The notes under the pieces were generated by a model. The model ran no database searches, was not told the origin of the DNA, and saw nothing but the letters and a program-made list of their open reading frames with translations. Positions 11,668-24,396 of a stretch of DNA of 64,000 bases are shown piece by piece. The DNA comes from Eunapius fragilis (Eukaryota; Porifera; Demospongiae; Spongillida; Spongillidae). The position numbers were made by a program, and so were the translations under genes. The number at the start of each line of letters is the position of its first letter. The stretch's first letter is position 1. The DNA lies in contig OY811971.1 of NCBI GenBank assembly GCA_963681505.1, forward strand, positions 21,667,353 to 21,731,352, in the 5' to 3' direction.

Positions 11668-12130
11668 GTTACACGTTTCCTTACGCAGTGGCCCATATAG
11701 TGCGGTAGCGTACGCTGTAGTAGCCGGGTAGCACGGTAGTAAAAATTTTCTTTGCGTATATTATATTTGGCAGTCTACAGAGAAGTGGAGTTATACAGGC
11801 ATTCCGAACTGCTGCACTAGTATACTCACCACGAAAAAATCGACACACTCTCTCCAAAGCGCTCAACTTTTTTTTACTCCAACGAGGCATCGCTAAATGC
11901 GGTAAGAAAACAACTGGGTTTAAACCAAGCCAAAAATATACAATGCAAACATATCTTTCACAAACAGCGCCATTAAAAGGGTCACGAACGTACGCGTGCT
12001 TTTAAGGGTCACGCATGCGCAATGAAATAGATGATATCCAGCTCAATGTATTTTTATCATTTAAAAAAAAAAAAGCCTAACCCACAACATATAAAAAGTA
12101 TCACATCATGCTGGTGCCAAGCTCTTGGAG
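10600..12130. other. Intergenic stretch with poly(C) and poly(G) tracts, no gene recognised
   Basis: Contains a poly(C) run near 11144-11161 and a poly(G) run of about 30 near 11637-11666. Several reiterated ggggtgtta / aacacccct motifs lie between 11090 and 11260 and look like a decayed short repeat. No protein motif was found. Confidence 0.5.
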
Positions 12131-12133
12131 GGG

Positions 12134-14345
12134 GATGACCTGCGTTGCATGAAGAAGGCATCCCCGTGAGATGGGGAGGAGAAAGAAGTCACTCAACCAC
12201 GCCCATACAGTCACTTAACCAGTTCACCTACACAACCACACCCACCATTTCCTAACCAGTATGCCCACACATACTTACCAGTGATGCCCACACATACTGA
12301 CCAGCATGCCCACACATACGAACAAGTTGACCCGCACTACTACCCTAACCAGTACATGTCTCCAGTGGACTCAGTGATTGGTTTCTCCCTCTGTCGTGGG
12401 AGGTGAAGTGGAGGAGGAGGAGGAGGGGGAATCCTCACGACACCCTGGGAGGTGGTCATACTTGTCATTGTCTAGACTGTGAGATCTTGGACACATGACG
12501 AAAGCCACGCCCCCAGATGCCCTGCATGAAGAAAGGCTTTCAGAGGGGGGCATGGTCAAGTTGTGACAGTGGAGAGGGTATGCTCAGGTATGAGGAGGGA
12601 TTGTTGGTGAAATCCTTCAGCCGTCGACCTGAGGGTTTCACAGTTGACCACCTAGGGAGGAGGGAATCTCTTCCGAACAGGCTCCGCTTGCTTTTCAGAG
12701 GTGGAGGTGAGGGGTACACGGTTGTCCACGTGGGTCGTGGGGTTACAGGAGGTTCCCAGACTTTGCTGGTACACCTAGACCATAGGGCATTGCAAGGCAG
12801 CTGACTTGGAACTTATGAGCCTGAGGTTAGGAGGTGGCCAACACCTGTTCTCCTTGAGTGAGGGAGGGGGTGGAGGTGATGGCGACATTAGGTTTATCAG
12901 GTCGTGTATCTCGCTCACATGTGCCAAAGATGATTTAACCCCATCCACACCAACTCCCTCCATAAGCAATTGGGGGTAGGGATCCTTGGTCTTGGAGGGG
13001 ATGACCTCCACAGCATGAATCCCTGTGGAGGTTGAGACACTCAACCACACCTACACAGTCTCCTAACCAGTACAACAACACAAATATACCCACAGTCCCC
13101 TTACCAATATGCCCACACAACCACATGATCTCCATGGAAACCATACACATCCAAGTCACATGATCCCTCCATGGCTACCGTTAGTGATGAATAGGGTGAC
13201 AGTCTTCTGTACATGTGAAAATGAAACCATACCCAGCTATTGACTCAACTTTCAATGAGATCACACCCATCACATGATCTCCATGGAGACCCACACATCC
13301 GAATCACAATGGAAACCTTCAGCATTGCCATGACAATGATTTTAAACCCTGTACAAGAGTCACTAAAAAATGTGTCCAAACTCTGTCACTGGTAGTCTAC
13401 CCTTAAAGCAGGTGGGTAGCATTCGATTTCATCCTGCATATTTCATGACCTCCGCTGCATGATAGGGGCGTCTCCGTGAGATGGGGAGGAGGAAGATGTG
13501 TTGAGACACTCAACCGCGCCCATACAGTCACTTAACCAGTTCACCTACACAACCATACCCACAGTCTCTTAACCAGTATGCCCACACATACTAACAAACA
13601 TACCCACACATACTAATAAGTCGACCCACACTACCACCCTAACCAGTACACCCTCATGAATTTGTACCTCGAGTTGCAGTACAAATGAATTAATTTAATT
13701 AATGGAAACATTTTTTACTTACAGTTTAGTGGCACCAGCCCCAAACCTTCCCTGTGGTACAGTCCCTGCACTCTCCTACAGCATACAACCCTACCCTTAA
13801 GATGGTGGGTGTGGCCTTACATGTCTCCAGTGGACTCAGTGATTGGTTCCTCCCTCTGTCGTGGAAGGTGAAGTGGAGAAGGAGGAGGAGGGGGAGTGCT
13901 CACGACACCCTGGGAGGTGGTCATAGTCATCATTGTCTAGACTGTGAGATCTTTGGACGCATGAAGAAAGCCACGCCCCCAGATGCCCTGCATGAAGAAA
14001 GGCTCTTATGCCCACACAACCACATGATCTCCATGGAGACCATACACATCCAAGTCACATGATCCCCTCCATGGCTACCTTTAGTGATGAATAGGGTGAC
14101 AGTCTTCTGTACACGTGAAAATGAAACCCTACCCAGCTATTGACTCACATTTCAATCAGATCACACCCATCACATGATCTCCATGGAGACCCACACATCC
14201 GAATCACATGATTCTCCCATGGCAACCTTCAGCATTGCCATGACAACAATTTTTAACCCTGTACAAGAGTCACTAAAAAATGTGCCCTAACTCTGCCACT
14301 GGTAGCCTACCCTTAAAGCAGGTGGGTAGCATCCGATTTCATCCA
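12134..14345 (+). repeat. Diverged tandem segmental duplication
   Basis: A block with gatgacct..gcatga followed by cactcaac and cataccagtcac-like sequence recurs near 12134, 12998 and 13441. The segment 12361-12540 (ccagtggactcagtgattgg ... atgccctgcatgaagaaagg) recurs at 13820-14006. The segment 13106-13430 recurs at 14007-14345. Spacing differs between the pairs, so copies have gained and lost several hundred bases. The region is rich in cccacac and catgatctccatgg motifs and looks non-coding. Confidence 0.8.
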
Positions 14346-14441
14346 GCATATTTTCATGTTTGTCTTAAGTAGACATATGTAGCTGCATAACTGTTAGCAT
14401 ACACTCATGTCAAGCTGACTGGTAAAATAATTTGAGGCCTA

Positions 14442-14630
<189 letters not shown>

Positions 14631-15090
14631 TCAAGCATTGGTATATGAAAATACTTGTGTCTGACATTGTATTAAGTACATGTTTCCATGTCATTTTACT
14701 AGAGTGTGGTCTAAATAGAATCCAGATGGATTTTAATAAACCGATACTGCCCAAGCCGTGCTACTTAACATTCACTCTCAACACTACGCGGCATGCATTA
14801 TAATAAACAAGCTTGCATGCTGCTTGCATAATAAGCTATGGTATACGCAAGTACCGGTCACCTTTGTATAAACACCGCGCGCGGCACATACATGAACACT
14901 GCAGGCAAGACTTCATAAACACAGCGAGGCTTTATACCATAATTTCACGTTCGACAAAGCGAAGTTAAACATGCACGTATACAAACGCATTAGCTTCACG
15001 ACATAGTCTACTACAAATCCATACTGACGAACGCCCGCGTGCCAAGGCCAGCGTATGTTAGACGTTAAGTACTCGTAAGTTGTGTGCGTG
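14631..15090. other. No gene recognised
   Basis: Ordinary sequence between the SRCR exon and the MITE; presumably upstream intron of the SRCR gene. Confidence 0.4.
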
Positions 15091-15098
15091 CATACCGG

Positions 15099-15942
15099 CA
15101 GGGGCGGATGCAGGATTTTGGCGAGGGGGGGGTCCGATATGAATATTTGATGAGGGGGAGGGGCGCGCGCTTCGCGCGCGAAATTTTTTTTGGTGCGCAT
15201 TCCAATTTTTCCACAGATTGTACATGTAAGGGGGCCGGGGATTGGAAACTAAGGCAATCAACACCAATAAATGAGTGACACTCCGTTACATTCTGCGGGG
15301 TTTCCAGGCTATTGTAGTCTTATGGATTTAAATGGCTGTGTTGTTACATGCATGCGGTTTCCTTTGCTATTTGAACCACTTAAAATTTACCGAAAAATTG
15401 TTTTGTACACATTTCACAGATTGTACATTTAGGGGGATTAGAAACGGAAACAATCATAACCAATAAATGCGTGCCACTCCGTTACGTTCTGATTTCCAGG
15501 CTATTGTGGTTTTGCGGATTTATACGGCTAGTGTGTTTCGTCGCAGATTTGCATTGTACGTTACATGCGCCGGCTTAGTTTCTTTGTTAAAATTTATAAT
15601 TTTAAATTTTAAATTGCAATGGTCTTGCAGCAAAATTGATGGGTACTAATAATAGAGCACGAATCAAAATAACTGCGGAAAGAAACGACCGTGGGTTAGC
15701 ATTTTGGAATACATTTATCTTACGTATAAATACCAGCCTACTACGTATCTCGCATTTTACAGAACTAAAATATAGTACTAACCAATGAATAAGCAATAAG
15801 ATAAGCTATTTAGCAACTTCACGAAGTGCACTCCTTAGAAATGTATATCTCACGTGCGACACGTCATATGCTAATTATATTCATATTCAGGTTCGAGGGG
15901 GGGGTCCAGACACCCTGGACCCCCCCCCTGGATCCGCCACTG
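15099..15942. mobile_element. MITE with CAGGGGCGGATC-type terminal inverted repeats
   Basis: The left end reads CAGGGGCGGATGCAGG and the right end, reversed, CAGTGGCGGATCCAGG. Both are followed inward by a G/C run and ggtcc. The 7-base cataccg occurs at 15091-15097 and 15944-15950, a likely target duplication. hAT elements make 8-bp duplications, and here one base per side does not fit. Internally, a segment of about 200 bases starting cacagattgtaca is present twice (from 15210 and from 15416). No transposase frame, so non-autonomous. Related ends occur at 34650-34672, 23764-23780 and 53929-53946. Confidence 0.8.
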
Positions 15943-16268
15943 TCATACCGTTAAGATAATGTTCGGCTTTATAAGTCCAGATCGGCTGCCGTTTGTCATC
16001 CTCGCAAACAACGCCCTCATGCAACGCTGCAGAGCATGAAAGTGCACGGTGCCTAGGGCTAGCTTAATCTGAAACGCACCCTTCCTTTTTGACTTCTGCA
16101 CACGCACAGATATATATATATATATCAAACATGCACCCCCTTGTAGCTACATGTATTTACCAACATGTAGTACTCTCATTGGCCTACTAAAACCTCTTTT
16201 ATCTTCATTGGTGAACCAATTATATTTGGTTCTACAAAATAATATCCTACAAAATAAAATCCGTAAGT

Positions 16269-16323
16269 CACACACACACACACACGCACACACACACACA
16301 CACACATGCACACACTCACATTC
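16269..16323 (+). repeat. (CA)n microsatellite
   Basis: Interrupted (CA)n run with occasional G; the flanking sequence between 15950 and 16880 shows no coding signal I can support. Confidence 0.9.
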
Positions 16324-16935
16324 ATACACAACCTCAGATCAGAGCAATTGGTGTCATTTAATTCTGTCAGAATGCTCCCTCTTGCTTAGTTTCCAATTGG
16401 TGGTGTGCTTGGCATAGTTGATTGTTTGCCCAAAAGGGGTCAGGCGACAGTGGGTGTGCTGTCCCCCTACCCTGAGTGTGACTGGAACCAAGGTTACCAT
16501 TTGGTCAGCCCACACCTTGACACAGGTCAAGGTAAGGTGGTTAGGCCAGGGTAGATACCAAAAGGGTGCTACCTGCCATTGATGTATAAACAATAACACC
16601 TGTAGCAATACATTTATAAGTACAGCCATGGTAAGCAATGTAGCTGGCATTTAGCTGGAGTGATTGCAGCCCACCACTACCATCCTTTGTATATACATGT
16701 GTGACCTGCAACCATACCAGGTGTCAATATTTTGGGGACAGTGTGTTAGATGGGGTATGAGGGAATGAGTTAAATGAGGCAAGGCTTTCCCAGACATTTA
16801 GGCTCAGGGTAGAATAAAAGTGAGGTTTTCCCAGAAGATACTCCAGGCTAGAATTTATATTTAGCTGGGAATTTAGTGTTGCAATGATGTATATGTACGG
16901 ATTTTGACTGCACATAGTCATAATCAGAACATACC

Positions 16936-18371
16936 TCCACTTCATACTCTGCAGCTGCTTTGCCTGGTCTCTGAAGCAATCCAGTGCACTGTGAAGGTTG
17001 GTTGCACTGTCAGTAGCTGCAAAACAGCAGAAGACACAGGTGTTATGGATTGAGTTTTGTGTGGGGACATTGACGATTTGGAAGTTCATCTTGGCGGTGT
17101 GCATGCACTCCTTAATTTTGGGTTATTTGTCACGGGAGTAATGCATCAGTAATATGTAGGCCATGCACTGTGGTATACATGTCACTTTACCTTCTAAGCA
17201 CCCTTAGCTTTGACCATGGCATTCCAAGGCCAGCTTTTATAGCCAATGCTTCCTCTGCTCCAATCGCACTGACTATACCAGCCTCTTGGAAACATATTTG
17301 CCAGTCTGATGTGCTAGTTCACTCCAAAGAAGGGCAGAAGACTCCTCCTGGCTCACTATTTTTCGGATTATTTTTGCATCTGTATGCATCGACGCTTGAT
17401 GGTCCTGGCACTTGCTGTCTTGATAGGAGTGCAGGCCTGGGTGATGTGCATAAATGTGAGGGTACATGCATGTTTATTAATGATGGTGCCATAGAATTGA
17501 TAATATGCTTAACTGTTCCTCCAATATGAAAATTTTGTAATGGGCTGAGAGCAAGTGGAAGCCAAATTTTTGAACACGCACGATACTATCTGCACTTCAG
17601 TCTTCATCGGTTCACCATTGCACGGGTGTGTGCCATACTCGCAAGCCTTAATGTCCTTCCTACAGGTTGACACTGGAGTGCTATGTCCATCGATAGTATC
17701 TGGATCAATTGTGGTGCTGCCTTCAGCTGTGGTGCAGTTAATGGAGTGTCCATGAAGCAGCATGGACATTTAACCCCACTACAATTGAACACCTTGAACC
17801 ACTCGACCATGCAGGCAGTGTACACCAGTGCCCTACATGGGAGCTCCAGAGGCTGGTGTAAAATCCTCGAGCATATGGGACACTGTAGCTGCTCCAGGAT
17901 TGCTGGATTATTGGAGCTGCCCAGTAAATGGTCATCCAGTAAGCATTCAGTGGGAGGGGCTATTGCACGAATGTCAGCAATGATCTTCTGTGGGCTCTAC
18001 TTGGCTGGATGACCACAGGATAGTGATGTTTTAGCCCTTGGTGATTTAGGGTGAATGTAATTAAGAAAAAGGGGATCACAAATGTTTTTTATAATGTGTT
18101 TCACAATCAACTGCAGTGTGTGGCTTCCACTCAAAAGGGACTGTGCTTGTAAATGGTGTGTGCTGCTGATCTTGTGCTACGTGTAGCAGGCATTTATCCA
18201 GCACAATTTTACTATGGTAGCAGAAGGAAGGAGGGTGAGTGTTAACTATGTAATTGCTGGTGTTAACAGCAAAGACAGTGTACATATGAGCTCCTTGTTT
18301 TCTTTTCCCTAGCCTCCACCAAGAAGCGGCCACACACTCTGCAACGCTCTTTGACTTTCGTTATGTGGTGC
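16936..18371 (-). pseudogene. RAG1-like transposase gene remnant, copy A (N-terminal zinc domain, RING, start of core)
   Basis: Read on the minus strand from 18371. HITKVKERCRVCGRFL is followed after a frameshift by NTHPPSFCYHSKIVLDKC and FEWKPHTAVDC, the CxxC / HPxxFCxxC / WxPHxxxC signature of the RAG1 N-terminal zinc region. Around 17985-17700 comes AIAPPTECLLDD, then LQCPICSRILHQPLELPC, CMVEWFKV and VKCPCC: a RING finger of RAG1 type in which the His and one Cys are changed. CRKDIKACEYGTHPC then resembles the zinc finger that follows. AGLGMPWSKLRVLRR lies near 17220. The last exon (to 16936, clean donor) has MNFQIVNVPTQNSIHNTC and AATDSATNLHSALD, which match copy B. No later core motifs follow, so it is 3'-truncated and frameshifted. 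Confidence 0.7.
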
Positions 18372-18389
18372 TCTATCCAAAGCCACACC

Positions 18390-19425
18390 TATTATTCATA
18401 TAAAACAAATGTCCTAGTTCTGAACATTGTATATATGCTCTTGCGCGTTGATACATTTTTTTTACTAGACTGGTAGGGTGTGTGCGGGAGCTATTTATTT
18501 GAGCGGAATCACTTAGAACATGTGGCTCGCCAAACAGACATGTATAATGCAAGGTACGAACATTACAGCTTTTGGCTTACACAGTATCGTCACATCAGAC
18601 AAGAGTGTAACCTACCAGGCCACCATACCTACACACCATTACATGTACACAGACCATCACCTACACACTATGATGACATACCAGTACACCTCACACATGT
18701 GGATACTCAGCAGCAAAAATATGACCAAATGGCTGGATGTTATTTATTACATGTACAGGCATCTGTATTGCTACACACTCGACAGGTCAGTTTTTATAAA
18801 GTGGGAAGGAAAAGTTTACATAATCACCCACAACTACCTATATACATAGTTCTTATCTAAAAGACCAAGCCTCCTGTCTGCTTTCAGCAAGTCCATCATT
18901 GTCCAAAGTTCAATACCAGCAACTATCCACATTCACATATATAGTTCTTACACCACCAAATACAAATGCCAAGCACACCACTTGCATGTATCACATGAAG
19001 TCTGCAGAGCCTTGTAGCTACTTGATGACCACACAAAGCCTGCAATGTCCCTTCTATTTGAGTTGTTGCTGAAGCTTTTTGTCATGCTGGCTATATCACA
19101 TTGACCATAGAGCCATCTAGGGAGCATTTCATGTAGAGTAGGAAAAATAAAAAAGAAACTGTTAGTGTTCTTAGCCTATCCTGTTGATCACTACCCCTTT
19201 ATGTTGGGCAGAGGGATAGGAGTAGGCTAAGAACACACCACATGTAAGGCAGAATTATGGGTACATGTATCAAGGGAACTGCATATGTGATAAATGTTAT
19301 CTTGTTGTTACATGTAGTACATATGAGTTGGTGTATGGGGTGCATGCCATATTGTTACCCCTTGGCAATAAGTGATACAACCTCAGAGTTGCCTTAGCAA
19401 CGAATTTTTAAAATTCCCCATCTAA
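18390..19425. other. No gene recognised; contains a dispersed repeat at 19322-19420
   Basis: Open frames at 18480-18860 lack any motif. The segment from about 19322 to 19420 (catatgagttggtgtatggg ... ttgccttagcaac) is repeated at 51186-51300, so it is part of a dispersed element. Confidence 0.5.
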
Positions 19426-21959
19426 CACTGTGCAAAAAATAGGATATACGCTATTGTATATTTTGCGTATATTTCGAGTATACGCATGAATATACGCGTG
19501 CGTATACGCGAAGTATCCCACTGGTATATTTTGCGTATAGAACCAATTTCGCACTGCGTATATTTCGAGTATCCTCAAATACATCACGTGAGCTTATGGA
19601 GGATTCTCAATTTAACGTCTCCGGATACCACTTCGCTGTACCTAGTCTGTCTAGTACCTACGTGGATCGTATACTGTACTGGGTACGCCATCCGATTGTG
19701 TACGTTGTATACTAGCTTGATTACGTACAAATTTTTTTATCAATAATAAAGCAATACAATCAATAGTCAACGTTCAAGCTCTTCAGCCATCCAAGAAGAA
19801 GATACTCAGTAGTGGCCCTTCAACTCGCCGTTGCTACGAGTTGCTCAGAAATCCATTGCAACCTCTTCTACGACACGCGCGGAAGTAGTTGAGCGTAGGC
19901 TTCAAACTGCTTCCCTGTACTGTCACCATATCTCATAGCTACAGCCAAAAAAAAAAAGAGCACCATACGATACAAATGCACACAGCTAGAGGCCTACACT
20001 GACGGCGGGATTGCTTGACACGCTCAGCTGGATCTGCGCTCACTTAGCTGCAGGGAATATATAGGTGTTATAACAAACGAAGCCTTTACCTTTTACTCCA
20101 GAGCAATCTGGTACTTCTCTAACTCCGCTCTTCATATTGTATTGAATTCAACACTGACAACAGACACTGATAAGCAGCAAGAGTGGATTAAAACGCAATC
20201 TCTTACCCGCTCTATCAAACAGAAGTTGTTAGCCTTTGCTAATTTTCATGACGCCTCTAAATTTGACTCGTGAAAAATAAAAAAAGGAGATGATTACTTA
20301 CCACCGATTACTTACCACCGGTTGGGCTACTATCCACGTTTTACGGAAAATCATAATGGTGGGAGGATGAAATACCTGATCGCGACACAATGCAGTTACG
20401 TCTCATGATTTGAAATAGTCTTACCGATCCAAGCCAACCACGTATGCTCAGCAAGGGGGTATTGTACCAATCTGTCAGATGAAGAGCCGCCAACTACGAT
20501 CTACGCATTTAGCAACCAACCAAGACCAACAGTTCTATCTTTCTCGAATATTCCTCTCGACGAGTGCCACGTGGTGCTTGGCTCCAATTGAAATTACTAA
20601 CGGAATTGCATTAATAACCGAGTGCCGTGCATAGTTAAAAATGGATTTAAACAAGTGGGTGGCGAACCATCCAATTGCTGGGGTGTTCACACCACATACA
20701 TTTTGTTCTAAGTGTTGAAGGTAGCATTGTAATATGTGATGGTAACAACCATTTAGGGAATTAACAAACGTAACTCTAGTGCGGACGTTACGCATGCGTT
20801 CATGTTCAGAGTCAATCAATAAGTGCATATATATATGCGTGTGCTCATGTACAATGATGATGGTCTGGTGTCAATGATGGTGGTGATGTAAAATGCTTCC
20901 TTGCCAAAGTAGCCATGGCAACAAGAGTGCAGTCTTATGGCAAGTACTGTAGTCTGTTGTCGAGATTCCAAGTTACTTATGACCTTCAGTGATATCTAGT
21001 ACAAGTGGGAGAGAAAGGGAGGGGTTAGAAAGAGAAAGTGGGAGGAAGGGGGAGATATAGTCACATAATAGTAAGTGATCATTGGGGTAAAGGACAATCT
21101 ACAAAGTCACACAACTGATGTCTTATAATAATTTGCACACACTCACACTGATGAATTCAATGCTTGTATATTTGAGACATGGAAAAGTTTCACAGCCACA
21201 GCATGAAAAGCTTACCTAATAAGGGACATCTGGGTCTTAATGTGTTGTGGTGATTACGTGCCAATGTGCAACAAATTAAATTGTAGTACTCACCCATCAA
21301 GTGCCACGCCCACCAAAGTCACGTGCCTCCAATGAAAGGTCTCACTGCAAGAAAAGCACATCTGGGTCTTAATGTGTTGTGGTGATTACGTGCCAGTGCG
21401 CAATAAATGGCCTCCAAAGCAAAGCTTCTTGCCATCCACAATGATCCACTGGTCAACATATAACTACCACCCGTTAGATACAATTACGCATTCGTCAACA
21501 TAGCGAGTGTTGCCACCTAGCACTGCACTGCACACGTGGCACATGTGTTAACACATAACCCTTGCCAACACACCGCCATTCCTGTCCCCCCTCACTTCCC
21601 TTACCACTAGCTTGTTAAGCCCAAGCCATGCATCATTAATATCTTAGATACGTACCGACGCTTATAGTTCAACTGGTAAACGCCGCCTATGTCTACGTTC
21701 GAACTCTCATTGGAGACACACAGCGGTTCAAATTATATTCAAAGTTATACATGTAGATTTGGATGTGTTGCATAATTCATTGCGGTGTGCGTATTCGTGA
21801 TACTTCGAGAATACGCGCACAATGAATAATTGTCACCTGGGGATTCTTGACATATACCAGGTGGATACTCGAAATATACACTACCCTTGGTATATTGATG
21901 GTATACGCGAAATATACGCAAAAATATACGCTAGCGTATACTACGTTTTTTGCACAGTG
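19426..21959. mobile_element. TIR element with CACTGTG ends and gcgtatac subterminal repeats
   Basis: The left end is CACTGTGCAAAAAA and the right end, reversed, is CACTGTGCAAAAAA. Both are followed for about 100 bases by iterated gtatacgc, ttgcgtatattt and tcgagtat motifs in matching order. Length is 2534 bases with no transposase frame, so non-autonomous. The flanking bases (tctaa / caata) show no clear target duplication. CACTA and Transib/RAG elements both can begin with this heptamer (CACWRTG for Transib). The left flank is a dispersed repeat also present at 51.2 kb. Confidence 0.7.
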
Positions 21960-21994
21960 CAATACAGCACATGAGTTAAATTCAGTTTAGAGTC

Positions 21995-22275
21995 TGAGCT
22001 CAGCATCCTTTAACCGTATGGTCAAGCACTCCTTTTCAACAGTTGAGTAACGTTCCTCTCTCGGCAACAACTTTCTGCTGTAGTAGCCAATAGGGTGCTC
22101 TTTACCATCATCAATAAGTTGGCTTAGAACAGCTCCAATACCTCTGATGCGTCGATCTGCAACACAAGTGTCTTGTTGAAGTCAGGGTTCATCAGTACTG
22201 GTCCAGAACACAGGCATTGTTTCAAGGCCTCAAATGCTTCATTACTCTGAGGGGTCCATTTGACTATGTTGTGAG
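21995..22275 (-). pseudogene. Ty3/Gypsy RNase H remnant
   Basis: Minus-strand translation gives KWTPQSNEAFEALKQCL, GPVLMNPDFNKTLVLQIDAS. After a one-base shift it gives GIGAVLSQLIDDGKEHPIGY, YYSRKLLPREERYSTVEKEC. This is the junction of reverse transcriptase connection and RNase H of Gypsy pol. It stops near 22010. It differs in sequence and strand from the relic at 5.0-5.9 kb, so it is a separate insertion. Confidence 0.85.
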
Positions 22276-22289
22276 CTGATTCATTTCAG

Positions 22290-22602
22290 GTCTGCCAGAG
22301 GGGCTGCTCGACTGGAATAGTGTGGAATAATTGTAACTTGTCTTCCCAGTGGCTGAGCTAAATATTGCTTTCCAAAAATGCAATTTTGTCTCTTTTGGTC
22401 GACTAACAATTCCACCTATTAAATATTCTCTATCAGGTGTTGTTCTAGAACAAGTAACTTCCATTCGCGATCTTGGGGTCTTTCTCTCATCTGATTAAAA
22501 GTTTCATATTCACTGCTTAGTTATTTCTGCTAAGGCTCATCATCGATGTGCTCTTCTTTTGAAGGTTTTCACACTAGTGATGTTTGAATACTGCTATGGC
22601 TA
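22290..22602 (+). pseudogene. Non-LTR retrotransposon reverse transcriptase, 5' part (interrupted)
   Basis: One frame reads AELNIAFQKCNFVSFGRL, KYSLSGVVLEQVTSIRDLGV then, after an in-frame TAA, FHIHCLVISAKAHHRCALLL. This is the LN-x-x-KC ... DLGV ... H ... KA-x-R region near the C terminus of Jockey/CR1/L1-type reverse transcriptases. The frame ends at the TA target site of the 6.7-kb element that starts at 22605; the rest resumes at 29292. Confidence 0.85.
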
Positions 22603-23217
22603 TACAGTAGCGGTCAAAAAAAAGTACACGTAACGTATGCGTAGCGTTAGCGTCGCACGCAACAAACGTTGACGTGCAGTTTGCGTGGGACTAGCGTAGC
22701 GTTTTGGGAACGTAGCGTTTGTGGAACGTAGCGTTTTGATGTAACGTAGCGTTTTATGGAGACTACGCCCTAAAGTAAAATTTTCTGCTACATGTACTTG
22801 CATCGTATAGTTGTAGCACAGTGCTGGGATGGTGTACTCGACCTATAAACAATTGCGGATTGTATTCTACTATTTCAAGGGGTATGGGTCTACCAATGTA
22901 CACAAATGTATAATGAAAGAGGGCATGATAACTTCGAGAAGTGGGATCTGTAAGTTCATTAGACGTTACAGGAGACTGGAAGCATCGGAAGACGTCCTGG
23001 TAGTGGTCGGCCATCTAAAATCACATTTGCCGCCATCTCTGTGCGTGTTGGAGTGCGAAATCACGAAGTGTGGAAACAACTTCCCACCGCATGGGCGCTC
23101 CATATGAGTGTGCTCACCTGTTTTTTATTGCCCCGCCACCCCCCCCCCCCCCACCCCCCACCGCCTCACTCTTAATATACATAGCTAAAGGAGCGGTGAC
23201 GTAGCACGATGATGATA

Positions 23218-23348
23218 CGAAAAATGAGCGAACGCAACGAATATGTGCCGAAGTAACAGTACTAAATAGCGGCTGCATGGAGCTTCGTCCTCCACTTTAT
23301 TACGCGTTTCATTAGTTAGCCACGCCCAAAGCATGAGCCTCTCGTCTT

Positions 23349-23388
<40 letters not shown>

Positions 23389-23400
23389 CCCTTCACAAAA
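23218..23400 (+). mobile_element. MITE fragment with poly(C) tract (C run 23350-23386)
   Basis: The order cgccgaagtaac, a short gap, gcggctg.., ttagccacgcccaaagcat, cccctcccc is shared with 53760-53946, where it ends in ctggatccgcccctg. Here the terminus is replaced by a poly(C) run of nearly 40 bases. A shorter relative (accatgcccaaagcatt ... ctggatcgacccct) lies at 23690-23780. Confidence 0.65.
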
Positions 23401-24369
23401 TAATTTCGGGAGTAAAGTGAAAGGTGTGGCATGGAAGTTAATTCCACTCCCCAGTTGTCTCTTGAATTATTAACTATTATTAACTAAGATCAAAACTGAG
23501 CTTATAATGCTTAGCCTCGAGACCCTGCACCTTCAGCCCCACCCCCTCTGCACTCAAGAGTGTGTGATGGCAGTGATGATGATGCAGTCAGGTAAGAACT
23601 AAATATCAGCTGATGTATGTCGTGCTGATGCTACAAATTAAACATGTGCAAAGTATAAAGCGGCTCAGGCTTTACCCCACATCCCTCCCAACTATTAGTT
23701 AACCATGCCCAAAGCATTAAAATTATGCACCCCTTCCTCCCCTTTGCTCCCCTGGCAAAAACATTTCTGGATCGACCCCTACTCTGAAGTTTAGGTAGCT
23801 CAGGTGGGGAAGGAGGGGGTGGGGGGGGAGGGGAGGGGCTTGCCAACTGACTCTTATGAACAAAAAATGCAAATACCTGCTGCAATGGACAGCTACTCAG
23901 GAATATGAGTAGGCATATAGCATACACATATTGCATGAGTTGGGGTATATGCCACTTTAATATTTCTACCACCTTGGCGAGGGGTGGGGGTGGGGTGGGG
24001 GGTGGAGGGGTATACTGCTGTATCGGTGGTATCCATGTTCCTGAGAGGGAAACCATTCACTGTCCACACAAAAGCCAGTTGGCATGTATAACCCCCCCCC
24101 CCCTGCACACACACACACACACCTTTAGCATATGCATATTACCATGCTACAACATTATTCCTATTCCTCCAGCAATAATATTTTCTCATAGTCTGTGATG
24201 TTTAGCTAGCATGGCAATATGCAGCAGGGCAGGGGGAGGGGACAACTGACTTAAAATTGCTATGGCCTGATCCCAGCAATGGACAGTGAATATTTACCCC
24301 TTACTCTGGGACATGTACAGAACAGCCTCTGATGCATAGGTAGCATGGCAATATATGGTAGAGGGGAGG

Positions 24370-24396
24370 TGGGGGGGGGGGGGGGGGGGGGGGGGC
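24370..24396. repeat. Poly(G) tract
   Basis: About 26 G with a single C near the end. The neighbouring sequence from 23400 to 26400 holds only such tracts, (CA)n and short repeats, with no gene recognised. Confidence 0.9.

Noticed and set aside
11681..11890. Short basic ORF with a donor-like site (MPRWSKKKLSALERV)
   Set aside because: Could be a first exon but nothing supports it beyond the frame.
18480..18860. Two overlapping ORFs of 109 and 126 codons
   Set aside because: No motif, no splice or start context; probably chance.
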